A stretch of DNA of 13,789 nucleotides from Chloroflexota bacterium (GTDB lineage Bacteria; Chloroflexota; Limnocylindria; Limnocylindrales; CSP1-4). The stretch is taken from NCBI GenBank assembly GCA_021789355.1, contig JAJYJR010000080.1, positions 1 to 13,789 on the forward strand, read 5' to 3'. Under the pieces are notes generated by a model. The model was not told where the DNA came from. It made no database searches and saw nothing but the letters and a program-made list of their open reading frames with translations. The position numbers and the translations under genes are program-made. Shown in pieces: positions 6,529 to 12,466 of the stretch; the first letter of the stretch is position 1; each line of letters opens with the position of its first letter.

Positions 6529-6532
6529 ACGA
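6512..6532 (+). promoter_or_regulatory. operator O1: perfect dyad over the -10 region
   Basis: Arms TCGTCATAG (6512-6520) and CTATGACGA (6524-6532) form a perfect 9-bp inverted repeat with a 3-base ACA spacer. This is a typical size and shape for a winged-helix or other dimeric regulator. The likely binder is the HTH-MNT protein encoded just downstream (inference). Confidence 0.7.
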
Positions 6533-6553
6533 CTGTCACAAGCTTTATGACAG
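6533..6553 (+). promoter_or_regulatory. operator O2: second dyad, two helical turns from O1
   Basis: Arms CTGTCA (6533-6538) and TGACAG (6548-6553), with further partial symmetry inside (CAA/TTTA). The half-site GTCAYAR/TTATGAC resembles that of O1. The centre at 6543 is 21 bp from the O1 centre (6522), so two dimers would bind on the same face of the helix. It abuts O1 directly and ends 5 bases before the ribosome site. Confidence 0.6.
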
Positions 6554-6571
6554 AGACTGAGGAACGTCGCC

Positions 6572-7102
6572 GTGTTCGCGCGCAACGTTGGCCAGGTGAA
6601 TGCCGCTCTGATGCTCCACGGTCGAGTACCGTTGCGGCTCGGCGAGCTGGCCCGGGCCAGCAACCTGCCGCGCCAGATTGTCGCTTCTGCGCTCTTGACG
6701 CTCGAGAGACGCGGCATCGCGAAGCGCACCCGAGCGGGCGATCACGACGTCTTCGCCCCGGATGTCTCTAGCCCCTACTACCCGTCAGCCTACCTGGCCG
6801 CCCTGGTCGACCTCCCCGTTGCTGCGGCGCTCGGTAACCAGCGTGCCATGGCCGCCTATCTCTACGGCTCGATGGCAGTGCCGGGGAGGGGGACCCCGAG
6901 GAGCGACATCGACCTTCTCCTCGTCGGCGATTTCAGGAACAAGGCCGCTGTGCGCGTGGCCGTCAGCACGATTGGTGAGCGACTCGAGCGCCGGGTGGAC
7001 GCTTTCTTGCTGAGCCCCGAGGAACTCGAGGCTGGGCGACGATCAGGCGACGCGCACGTCCTGGCGGCTCTTGCAGGCGTCCGGCTCTTCGGGGAGGTCT
7101 GA
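6572..7102 (+). CDS. wHTH-nucleotidyltransferase (MNT) fusion, putative antitoxin and autorepressor
   Basis: 176 aa with two domains. Residues 1-62 form a winged helix-turn-helix of MarR/ArsR type, with the HTH around 23-49 (LGELARASNLPRQIVASALL) and the wing after it. Residues 95-176 form a minimal nucleotidyltransferase: G99-S100, then D112-I-D114 after 11 residues (GSX11DXD), hydrophobic LLLVG, and a third carboxylate at D143 in RVDAFLL, so the metal-binding triad looks intact. GTG 6572 follows a GAGGAA site at 6559-6564. The HEPN gene follows after a single base. In type VII (HepT/MntA) systems the MNT partner AMPylates and silences the HEPN RNase. Here an added DNA-binding domain and two upstream dyads suggest it also represses its own operon. 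Domain calls are confident; the antitoxin role is inferred from the pairing. Confidence 0.82.
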   Translation: MFARNVGQVNAALMLHGRVPLRLGELARASNLPRQIVASALLTLERRGIAKRTRAGDHDVFAPDVSSPYYPSAYLAALVDLPVAAALGNQRAMAAYLYGSMAVPGRGTPRSDIDLLLVGDFRNKAAVRVAVSTIGERLERRVDAFLLSPEELEAGRRSGDAHVLAALAGVRLFGEV

Positions 7103-7103
7103 C

Positions 7104-7559
7104 ATGGCCCAGTTGTCCGACACGACGCGGAAAGTCGCCCGGGACAGGATGTCGCGGGCGGCGAAGCGCATGGACGGCGCAGCCGCCGCCATTGCCCGGG
7201 AGGACATCACGGAAGGCGAGTTCGACAACCACTTCGATGGCGTGGTGTCGGCCATCTTCCACATCGCCGACGCCGTGGAACTCGTCAGGACGGGTGTTCA
7301 CCGAAAGGTCGGCGAGGGCGAGGAGGCCACGGTCATCAGGTCGGTGATCACGACGCTGACCACCGACAAGGTTGGCCCGGTGCCGGCTCCGGCCAGGCTG
7401 ATCGACCTCAACGGGCGCCGCAACACGTCCGTCCACGGCCACTGGACCGAGGTCCTCGACCGTGACGCTGTGGAGGACGCGATCGCCGCCGGACGCGGGT
7501 TCCATCGAGCCGCACGGGTCTACATCGAGCGCCGCGGGGTAGCGCTCGACCAGAAGTGA
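7104..7559 (+). CDS. HEPN-domain protein, putative RNase toxin partner of the MNT protein
   Basis: 151 aa, mostly helical. It carries R106-N-T-S-V-H111, the Rx4H (RNxxxH) motif at the catalytic centre of HEPN ribonucleases. N-terminal helices contain the acidic EDITEGEFDNHFDGVVSAIF stretch, and the hydrophobic helix is well formed. ATG 7104 follows the MNT stop (7102) by one base, with GGGGAGG at 7091-7097 as ribosome site, so expression is coupled. By analogy with HepT it would dimerise and cut RNA, stopping growth unless its partner blocks it. In classical HepT the motif continues as Rx4HxY with the tyrosine AMPylated. Here it is H111-G-H-W, so that acceptor is absent. A HEPN protein of another role (substrate-binding partner of the MNT) is the main alternative. 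Confidence 0.72.
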   Translation: MAQLSDTTRKVARDRMSRAAKRMDGAAAAIAREDITEGEFDNHFDGVVSAIFHIADAVELVRTGVHRKVGEGEEATVIRSVITTLTTDKVGPVPAPARLIDLNGRRNTSVHGHWTEVLDRDAVEDAIAAGRGFHRAARVYIERRGVALDQK

Positions 7560-7594
7560 GTGATCGAGGCGATCGCCACGCGACCTGGCGGCCG

Positions 7595-7669
7595 TGGAGG
7601 CGACGGGATTCGCACATCGTCCCATCAGGATTCTCCACAAGGGCGATTCGCGCCTTCGCCGGCCACCGC
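7595..7669 (-). pseudogene. degenerate tRNA-Ser-like sequence
   Basis: On the minus strand the 3' part reads GCGAATCCCGTCGCCTCCA, which closely resembles a T-loop/T-stem plus acceptor end of a tRNA-Ser. Further 5', TGGCCG and GCGAAGGCGC look like D-arm blocks of serine tRNAs, with about 8-10 bases missing between them. There is no matching 5' acceptor GGAGGCG, and the T-loop has TGCGAAT in place of TTCGAAT, so it should not be functional. It may be a tRNA fragment carried or left by integration. Judged by eye only. Confidence 0.3.
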
Positions 7670-7770
7670 TACATCCTGTGCTGCGCTGAACCAACAGGAC
7701 AAGCACGAGAGCGGTTAGCTCCAACCGATCCGGCATCCGTGGCGGGCGACGCCATCCTTCCGCCCCGGGA

Positions 7771-8043
7771 TTGAGAACGACACTCCCGATCCGTCGCAAC
7801 GCGCGGATAGCGGGCGGCCGGGCGATGCTGCGCCATGGCCGCCGCGAGGCCGTTCGTCTCGAGGAGGTCTCTTCGGATACCAGGGCGGCGAACCTGCGCC
7901 GGTACCTGGCCGTGGCGCCGGGAGCTCGTCCCCACATCCCGATCAATCGCGACGCCCCACTCGAGGATTTCGAGCAGATCGCCCCGCAGGTTCCTGTCTT
8001 CCGCGTCACGACCCCTCCCACAGGACCCGAACCTGCAGGTTGA
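7771..8043 (+). pseudogene. C-terminal fragment of a deazaflavin (F420)-dependent nitroreductase-like protein
   Basis: About 90 codons can be read from TTG 7771. The part from GRAMLRHGRREAVRLEEV through LRRYLAVAPGARPHIPINRD to LEDFEQIAPQVPVFRV resembles the C-terminal end of the nitroreductase/quinone reductase (Ddn, DUF385-type) family. There, a variable loop is followed by LRxYLxxAPGARPHxPV and a terminal VFR(V/I) strand. The N-terminal two thirds, which would include the cofactor-binding beta-barrel, is missing. No ribosome site precedes the TTG. I read it as a truncated, probably non-functional copy next to other relics. A short real protein is possible but unlikely. Confidence 0.5.
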
Positions 8044-8087
8044 GGCGGCCACGCGGCTCGCGCGGAGCTGGAGGCGTACCTGCGCGC

Positions 8088-8167
8088 GGCCGATCAGCGC
8101 CGCTGGGCGTGCACTCGACCCGAGTGTGAGTCGGTGCGGGTGCAGCGGTGGGCCGATCGGCGCCGCT
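8088..8167 (+). repeat. imperfect 17-base direct repeat GGCCGATC(A/G)GCGCCGCT
   Basis: Copies at 8088-8104 and 8151-8167 match 16 of 17 bases and are 63 bases apart. They flank a stretch that reads in frame as CTRPECESV. The 8044-8290 interval otherwise holds no gene that I can support, apart from weak promoter-like boxes before the HicB gene. Confidence 0.5.
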
Positions 8168-8179
8168 TGAATCTTGATT

Positions 8180-8194
8180 TACCAGCCCGTGGTA
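8180..8194 (+). promoter_or_regulatory. small dyad upstream of the HicB-HicA pair
   Basis: TACCA (8180-8184) and TGGTA (8190-8194) flank GCCCG. It overlaps a TAGTCT (8193-8198) that could be a -10 box. Candidate -35 boxes TTGAAT (8167) and TTGATT (8174) are badly spaced. This is a tentative operator/promoter for the hic operon. Confidence 0.3.
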
Positions 8195-8290
8195 GTCTCG
8201 GCTCGGACCAATCTTCCGTTGCGCGTTGCACCACAGACGGCAAGATATGGTTGCGAACCTGTGCGACAGGAAGGGCGCCCCCAGCAAGGG

Positions 8291-8704
8291 ATGGCAGTGC
8301 TGGACTCTCACACAACCTCCGTTCGTCGGGGAGCGCTGCGGCATCGCCCGAGGCGTCCCGGCGATCCGACGCTGTACGCCCAGTTGACCATCGCTGTATG
8401 GCCCGAGGGCGATCAGTGGGTATCTCAGTGCCTGGAACTCGATATCGCGAGCTCTGGGCCAGACCCCGACACGGCCACGCTTGAGGCCGGGGATGCCGTT
8501 TCCTCGTATGTGAACACGCTCGAAGAACTCGGCGAACGCGAGCGGGTGTTCGCCGAGCGGTCAATCGCTGTCTACTCGACGCCCCCGGCGATGTGGCGCC
8601 CCTCGGACGTGCCGCGAGAGATTGCAGGCCGGGATCGGCTGCAAGTGCGCCCGGCCTCGGTACCGGTGGATCTGCCCGGGCGCAAGCCCGTCATCGCGGG
8701 TTAG
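8291..8704 (+). CDS. hicB: HicB-family antitoxin
   Basis: The core TLYAQLTIAVWPEGDQWVSQ, then CLELDIASSG and a predicted helix DTATLEAGDAVSSYVNTLEELGERE, matches the HicB partial RNase-H-like fold (strand, xPExD-like turn, strand, helix). A C-terminal tail follows (VYSTPPAMW ... VPVDLPGRKPV), with no visible HTH or ribbon-helix-helix DNA-binding domain. I chose ATG 8291 (137 aa). TTG 8384, right before the core, would give 106 aa and cannot be excluded, because the first 30 residues are Arg/Thr-rich and unconserved-looking. The HicA-type toxin gene follows 15 bases downstream. In this order (antitoxin first) HicB binds and masks HicA. Confidence is moderate for the family and low for the exact start. 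Confidence 0.7.
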   Translation: MAVLDSHTTSVRRGALRHRPRRPGDPTLYAQLTIAVWPEGDQWVSQCLELDIASSGPDPDTATLEAGDAVSSYVNTLEELGERERVFAERSIAVYSTPPAMWRPSDVPREIAGRDRLQVRPASVPVDLPGRKPVIAG

Positions 8705-8719
8705 GCGCCTCGCCGCTCC

Positions 8720-8962
8720 GTGCCCTTCTCAAGCGATGAGATCATCAAGGGCATCGAGCGGCACCAGTTCACGAGGAGTCGGGGGAGAGGCAAGCGCGGC
8801 TCTCACCGAACGTGGACCAGGCCTCCCCTTGTCCCCGGCGATCGTCACACGACGGTCACGCTCCAACTGAACTGCCGACGGATACCGGACGGTACCCTGC
8901 GCTCGATCCTGCACCAACTTGACATCGATGAGGCCACACTGCGCGCCTGGGTGGACGAGTAG
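8720..8962 (+). CDS. hicA: HicA-family mRNA interferase toxin
   Basis: 80 aa, the normal HicA size, with the double-stranded RNA-binding-like fold order. Helix SSDEIIKGIERHQF, then the catalytic loop RGKRGSH with histidine H29, a strand region GDRHTTVTLQLN, then the family-typical PDGTLRSILHQLDID helix. HicA cleaves mRNA and is held inactive by HicB. It starts at GTG 8720, 15 bases after the HicB stop at 8704, with no strong Shine-Dalgarno, so reinitiation or coupling is likely. H29 is intact, so the toxin is probably active. It is the second toxin-antitoxin module within about 2.4 kb. Confidence 0.78.
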   Translation: MPFSSDEIIKGIERHQFTRSRGRGKRGSHRTWTRPPLVPGDRHTTVTLQLNCRRIPDGTLRSILHQLDIDEATLRAWVDE

Positions 8963-9017
8963 CACCCATCCGATCTCCGAACCGATGCCCTTCCCGCCTG
9001 CGGTCGGCCGGTCGATC

Positions 9018-9048
9018 TTCACAGCAGCTCCCTCTGTCGGGCTACGAT
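9018..9048 (+). promoter_or_regulatory. possible promoter of the PRC-barrel-like gene
   Basis: TTCACA (9018-9023) and TACGAT (9043-9048) are separated by 19 bases. Transcription would begin near 9055, about 34 bases before GTG 9089. Confidence 0.35.
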
Positions 9049-9088
9049 GGCCGGCGTTGGGCCCAGAGGACGACTCGAGGAGATCACC

Positions 9089-9439
9089 GTGTCGGAGAAC
9101 CAGCCCATTTCGTGGCGTTCGATTGTCTACGGGACTCCGGTCATCTCGCGCGACAGCGAGCCGGTGGGCCGGGTCCACGAGGTGCTCGGGGACGACGCCG
9201 ACGACATCTTCCATGGCCTCCGCGTCGCGCTCGCCGGTGGACATCGGGACGTGATGGTCTCCGTCGACGTGGTCGCGAGCATGGCCACGGACGCGGTGCG
9301 GGTCGATCTCACGCGATCGGAACTCGACGCCCTCCCGACGTACGACGAAGAAGCGACGTACCACCTCGCCTCCGTCGGCTGGCTCCGCAAGCACATCGGC
9401 TGGAAGAAGGATTCACAGAGCGACGAGGAGCCGGGCTGA
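9089..9439 (+). CDS. PRC-barrel-like (DUF2171-type) small protein
   Basis: 116 aa. I chose GTG 9089 because GAGGAG (9077-9082) sits 6 bases upstream. Residues about 13-75 contain GTPVISRDSEPVGRV then HEVLGDDADDIFHGLRV and a second beta-rich segment (HRDVMVSVDVVASM, DAVRVDLT), the strand pattern of PRC-barrel/DUF2171 domains. The tail YDEEATYHLASVGWLRKHIG is helical, with a charged end. No membrane segment is seen. Such proteins are often stress- or surface-associated, but the function is unknown. It has its own promoter-like box and is followed by small hairpins, so it is probably a single-gene unit and not part of the hic or ABC operons. Confidence 0.7.
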   Translation: MSENQPISWRSIVYGTPVISRDSEPVGRVHEVLGDDADDIFHGLRVALAGGHRDVMVSVDVVASMATDAVRVDLTRSELDALPTYDEEATYHLASVGWLRKHIGWKKDSQSDEEPG

Positions 9440-9446
9440 CCAGGCG

Positions 9447-9483
9447 GCCCCCTGCTCACGGGGCAGCGGACGCGACCTGCGTC
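9447..9483 (+). terminator. two small consecutive hairpins after the PRC-barrel gene
   Basis: GCCCC (9447-9451)/GGGGC (9460-9464), then GACGC (9469-9473)/GCGTC (9479-9483), within 45 bases of the stop. There is no U-tract. Together they may terminate transcription before the next promoter at 9511. Confidence 0.35.
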
Positions 9484-9510
9484 GCCGTCCACAAGCGGCC
9501 TGCGTGGAGG

Positions 9511-9540
9511 TTGACAGGCCTGTACCCCACTCGCTAAAGT
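9511..9540 (+). promoter_or_regulatory. strong sigma-70-type promoter of the sugar ABC operon
   Basis: Consensus TTGACA (9511-9516), 18-base spacer, TAAAGT (9535-9540). The start of transcription would be near 9547, where the 8-bp palindrome GACCGGTC (9551-9558) lies and could be an operator. This leaves about 100 bases before the small ORF at 9646 and about 227 before the ATPase gene. Confidence 0.7.
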
Positions 9541-9645
9541 GCGAATGGTCGACCGGTCCACCAGCCTCGGCAGGGATCCAGTGGACATCGTGGCGTCCGA
9601 ACCGGCGCCACGCGGGCATGAGGTCGCCCGAGCTAGGAGTTGTTG

Positions 9646-9777
9646 GTGAGCGCTGTGGCTCCAGCACGCGCCGTCCGGTTCACTGGCGTCTGGGCGTTCC
9701 CGCGCCCCGGCCTCGAGATGGTCGTGCGGCCCGATGGTCGAGCTCACGCCATTCCTGATGGGCTCGCGATCCCGTGA
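9646..9777 (+). CDS. possible 43-aa leader protein, coupled to the ABC ATPase
   Basis: GTG 9646 is preceded by AGGAG (9635-9639) with 6-base spacing. The frame runs 43 codons and stops at TGA 9775-9777, which overlaps the GTG start of the ATPase gene (9774-9776) in GTGA. That is a classic translational coupling arrangement. The peptide begins MSAVAPARAVRFTGVWAF and ends RPDGRAHAIPDGLAIP. It has no membrane segment and I recognise no family. An in-frame TAG just upstream (9634-9636) makes it a closed short ORF. It could be a real small protein, a coupling leader or a chance frame. Confidence 0.4.
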   Translation: MSAVAPARAVRFTGVWAFPRPGLEMVVRPDGRAHAIPDGLAIP

Positions 9778-11354
9778 CCCAGTCACGGTGGGATGTGGAT
9801 TCGACCCGCGTCGTGGACGGCAGTGAAGCCGGCCATGACGGTGCCGCGCCGCGCCTGCGCCTCTCCGGGATCTCCAAGTCGTTTCCAGGTGTCAATGCGC
9901 TGACCGATGTCTCGCTCGACGTGTGGCCAGGCGAGATCCACGCGCTGGTTGGTGAGAATGGCGCCGGCAAGTCAACGCTGATGCACATCGCGGCGGGCGT
10001 GTATCGGCCGGATGCCGGGACGATCGAGATCGACGGCGTCCCGCTGGTTGGCTTCGATGAGCGCGGAGCAGGCGACGCGGGCATCGCCATTGTGTTCCAG
10101 GATCGCAGTCTCGTTCCGAGCCTGAGCATCGCCGAGAACGTGTTCGCCGCCCGGCAGCCGGTGAATCGCTTCGGCGTCATCGACCGCGGCTTACTCGAAC
10201 GCCGAACGCGTGAGTTGCTCGCCCAATTGCAGGTGCACCTGGAACCCGGACGCCTCGTGGGGGACCTTGCGCCGGCCCAACAGCAGATGGTGGAGATCGC
10301 CAAGGCGCTCTCCCATCGCCTGCGGCTCCTGATCCTGGACGAGCCGACGGCGGCGTTGACGATCAACGAGGGTCGCGAGCTCTTCGAAGTCCTGAGGCTG
10401 TTGGCGGGCCGGGGCGTTGGGATCGTTTTCGTGTCGCACCGCCTCGCCGAGGTCTTCGAGGTTGCGCAGCGGATCACGGTCCTGAAGGACGGTCACCTCG
10501 TGGGAACCAGGGCGACGACCGAGGTCACCCCGGACGACCTCATCACGATGATGGTGGGCCGGGAACTTTCATTCGCGCCCGATCCCAGGCGGCACGCTCC
10601 CGACGCTCCGGTCGCCCTGCAGATTGAGGCACTCTCGGCGGATCCCGTGGTCGACTGCTCATTCAAAGTCCATGTGGGCGAGATCGTGTGCCTCGCGGGC
10701 TTGGTCGGTGCCGGACGGACCGAGGTGTGCGAGGCCATCTTTGGGATCCGGGAGGTGACCGCCGGCCGGATTCTCGTCCAGGGTCGCCCAGTCTCGATCT
10801 CGCATCCGCTGGACGCGATGCAGGCGGGACTCGGCATGGTCCCAGAGGATCGCAAGGAGGCCGGCCTGTTTCTGGAGATGAGCGTGGCGGCGAACATCGC
10901 AGTCACGAACCTGCGGACGCTCTCGGACGGCCCGCTGGTCTCCGAGAAGCGCGTCACCGCTCTTGCCAAGAAGTCTGTCAAGCAGCTTCGCGTGGCGACT
11001 CCCGACGTACGTCGTCCCGTCGTGAACCTTAGCGGCGGCAACCAACAGAAGGTCCTCCTGGCCAAATGGCTCGCCAGGAACCCCGCCGTCCTGATCGTCG
11101 ACGAGCCAACCCGCGGCGTCGACGTCGGCGCAAAGGCAGACATTTACGCGATTCTGCGAGACCTCGCCGGGCAGGGAATCGCATTGCTTGTCGTCTCGTC
11201 CGACCTCCTCGAGGTCCTCGCCCTGGCCCATCGGGTGGTCGTGATGTCGGATCGCAGAGTGGTTGGGGAGCTGGACGCGAGCGACGCCGACGAGGAGACG
11301 ATCCTGCGAATGGCCGCCCCCAAGCGAGCTGCGATCGAGCGCGGCGCAGCATGA
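9774..11354 (+). CDS. sugar ABC importer ATP-binding protein (RbsA/MglA family, two NBDs)
   Basis: 526 aa with two fused nucleotide-binding domains, as in ribose/galactose-type importers. NBD1: Walker A GENGAGKST at 60-68, Walker B with DEPTAAL at 189-195. NBD2: a degenerate Walker A GLVGAGRTEV (R for K, normal for the family), signature LSGGNQQK at 419-426, and Walker B VDEPTRGVD with D443/E444. The NBD1 signature reads LAPAQQQ, with A in place of the usual S, so only the site formed by NBD1 Walker A and NBD2 signature looks canonical. It acts on the cytoplasmic face with the permease that follows. The start is GTG 9774, which overlaps the stop of a small ORF; the first 25 residues are an unconserved-looking extension. 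The substrate is a sugar or polyol, identity unknown. Confidence 0.93.
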   Translation: MTQSRWDVDSTRVVDGSEAGHDGAAPRLRLSGISKSFPGVNALTDVSLDVWPGEIHALVGENGAGKSTLMHIAAGVYRPDAGTIEIDGVPLVGFDERGAGDAGIAIVFQDRSLVPSLSIAENVFAARQPVNRFGVIDRGLLERRTRELLAQLQVHLEPGRLVGDLAPAQQQMVEIAKALSHRLRLLILDEPTAALTINEGRELFEVLRLLAGRGVGIVFVSHRLAEVFEVAQRITVLKDGHLVGTRATTEVTPDDLITMMVGRELSFAPDPRRHAPDAPVALQIEALSADPVVDCSFKVHVGEIVCLAGLVGAGRTEVCEAIFGIREVTAGRILVQGRPVSISHPLDAMQAGLGMVPEDRKEAGLFLEMSVAANIAVTNLRTLSDGPLVSEKRVTALAKKSVKQLRVATPDVRRPVVNLSGGNQQKVLLAKWLARNPAVLIVDEPTRGVDVGAKADIYAILRDLAGQGIALLVVSSDLLEVLALAHRVVVMSDRRVVGELDASDADEETILRMAAPKRAAIERGAA

Positions 11355-11407
11355 CAGGCTGCGACCTGCGTACCAGGCACGGCCCAGTTGGGGCGGAAGG
11401 TGACGCG

Positions 11408-12400
11408 GTGAACGAGACCCTGACGGCGATCCCATCCAACATGCCGAGCCGTTTGACACGGATCGGCATGGCGCTGGGGAGGTCTCGTCCTCTACTGCTG
11501 CTCGTCCTGATCGTCGCACTGTCGACGTACATGACATTGACATACCCGGCGCTGTTCCCGACAAGCTCCAATATCGCCGCTGTCCTCCTGAATGCCGCCC
11601 AGGCCGGAATCCTCGTCGTCGGGATGACCGTTCTTATGATCGGCGGGGCATTCGACCTCTCGATCGGGGGCATCCTGGCCCTCACCGGCATCGTCGCCGG
11701 TGTCCTTGCCAAGGATTTCGGTGTCGCGGCACCCTTTGCGCTTCTGGCGGGCGTCCTGGTCGGTTCGGCGTGCGGACTCGTCAACGGCCTGATCGTGACG
11801 AGGCTGAACATCAATGCGCTGATTGCCACCCTGGCGACCGTGGGGATCTTCCGCGGAATCACCCAGCTCATCTCGGGCACGGGTGTCAACTCCATCGGCG
11901 ACGCCTTCTCGCAGTTCGGCCAGGCCGACTTCCTGGGTCTTCAGTCGCCCTTCTGGGTGATGCTGATCGTGGTTCTTGCAGGCGCATTCGCCGTCAGCAG
12001 GGTTCGCTTCTTCCGCCAGTTCTACTACATCGGTGGCAACTCGCGGGCAGCGACGCTGTCCGGGATCAAGGTGAACCGCGTGATGCTCCTGGGATTCGTG
12101 CTCATGGGTACGCTCGCGGGGCTCGCAGGCGTGGTGAGCGCGTCACGGCTCGATGCGGCCGTCGTGACCGCTGGCACCGGTGTGGAACTCAGTGTCATCA
12201 CCGCCACCGTCCTTGGCGGAGCCAGCTTGAAGGGCGGCGAGGGGACCGTCGTCGGCGGGTTCCTCGGGGTCGTGTTCATCGCCATCGTGCAGAACGCACT
12301 GATCATCTCGCGGGTGAGCGTGTTCTGGCAGGGGATCGTGATCGGCGTCGTTCTGCTCGTGGCCGTCTCTTCTGACCTGCTCGCACGTCGCGGGCGTTGA
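11408..12400 (+). CDS. sugar ABC importer permease (RbsC family, BPD_transp_2)
   Basis: 330 aa, polytopic, about 8-10 hydrophobic helices. It has the family-typical block GGAFDLSIGG (F82-D83-L84-S85) and later GGNSRAATLSGIKVNR, the region that contacts the ATPase, followed by GGASLKGGEGTVVGGFLGV. It forms the membrane channel for the importer. I chose GTG 11408, because GGAAGG (11395-11400) lies 7 bases upstream and the product then starts MNETLTAIPSNM. ATG 11351 overlaps the ATPase stop in ATGA and would add 19 residues; it is a fair alternative. Next comes a 102-base gap before the binding protein, holding a perfect 16-bp palindrome. Same operon as its neighbours. Confidence 0.92.
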   Translation: MNETLTAIPSNMPSRLTRIGMALGRSRPLLLLVLIVALSTYMTLTYPALFPTSSNIAAVLLNAAQAGILVVGMTVLMIGGAFDLSIGGILALTGIVAGVLAKDFGVAAPFALLAGVLVGSACGLVNGLIVTRLNINALIATLATVGIFRGITQLISGTGVNSIGDAFSQFGQADFLGLQSPFWVMLIVVLAGAFAVSRVRFFRQFYYIGGNSRAATLSGIKVNRVMLLGFVLMGTLAGLAGVVSASRLDAAVVTAGTGVELSVITATVLGGASLKGGEGTVVGGFLGVVFIAIVQNALIISRVSVFWQGIVIGVVLLVAVSSDLLARRGR

Positions 12401-12466
12401 CACAAAGGCGAGGTGGCCCATCGAGCACTGGAGGAGGAGAGTGGACCTAACCCCGGGCGTCTAGCC

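Noticed and set aside
6963..8021. 352-codon minus-strand frame across HEPN and the relic region
   Set aside because: Antisense to the HEPN gene, with no recognisable motif and a poor composition.
12441..12464. Seven-codon mini-ORF (GTG ... TAG) before the palindrome at 12467
   Set aside because: The Shine-Dalgarno spacing is only about 3 bases and the peptide is tiny, so it is as likely to be chance.
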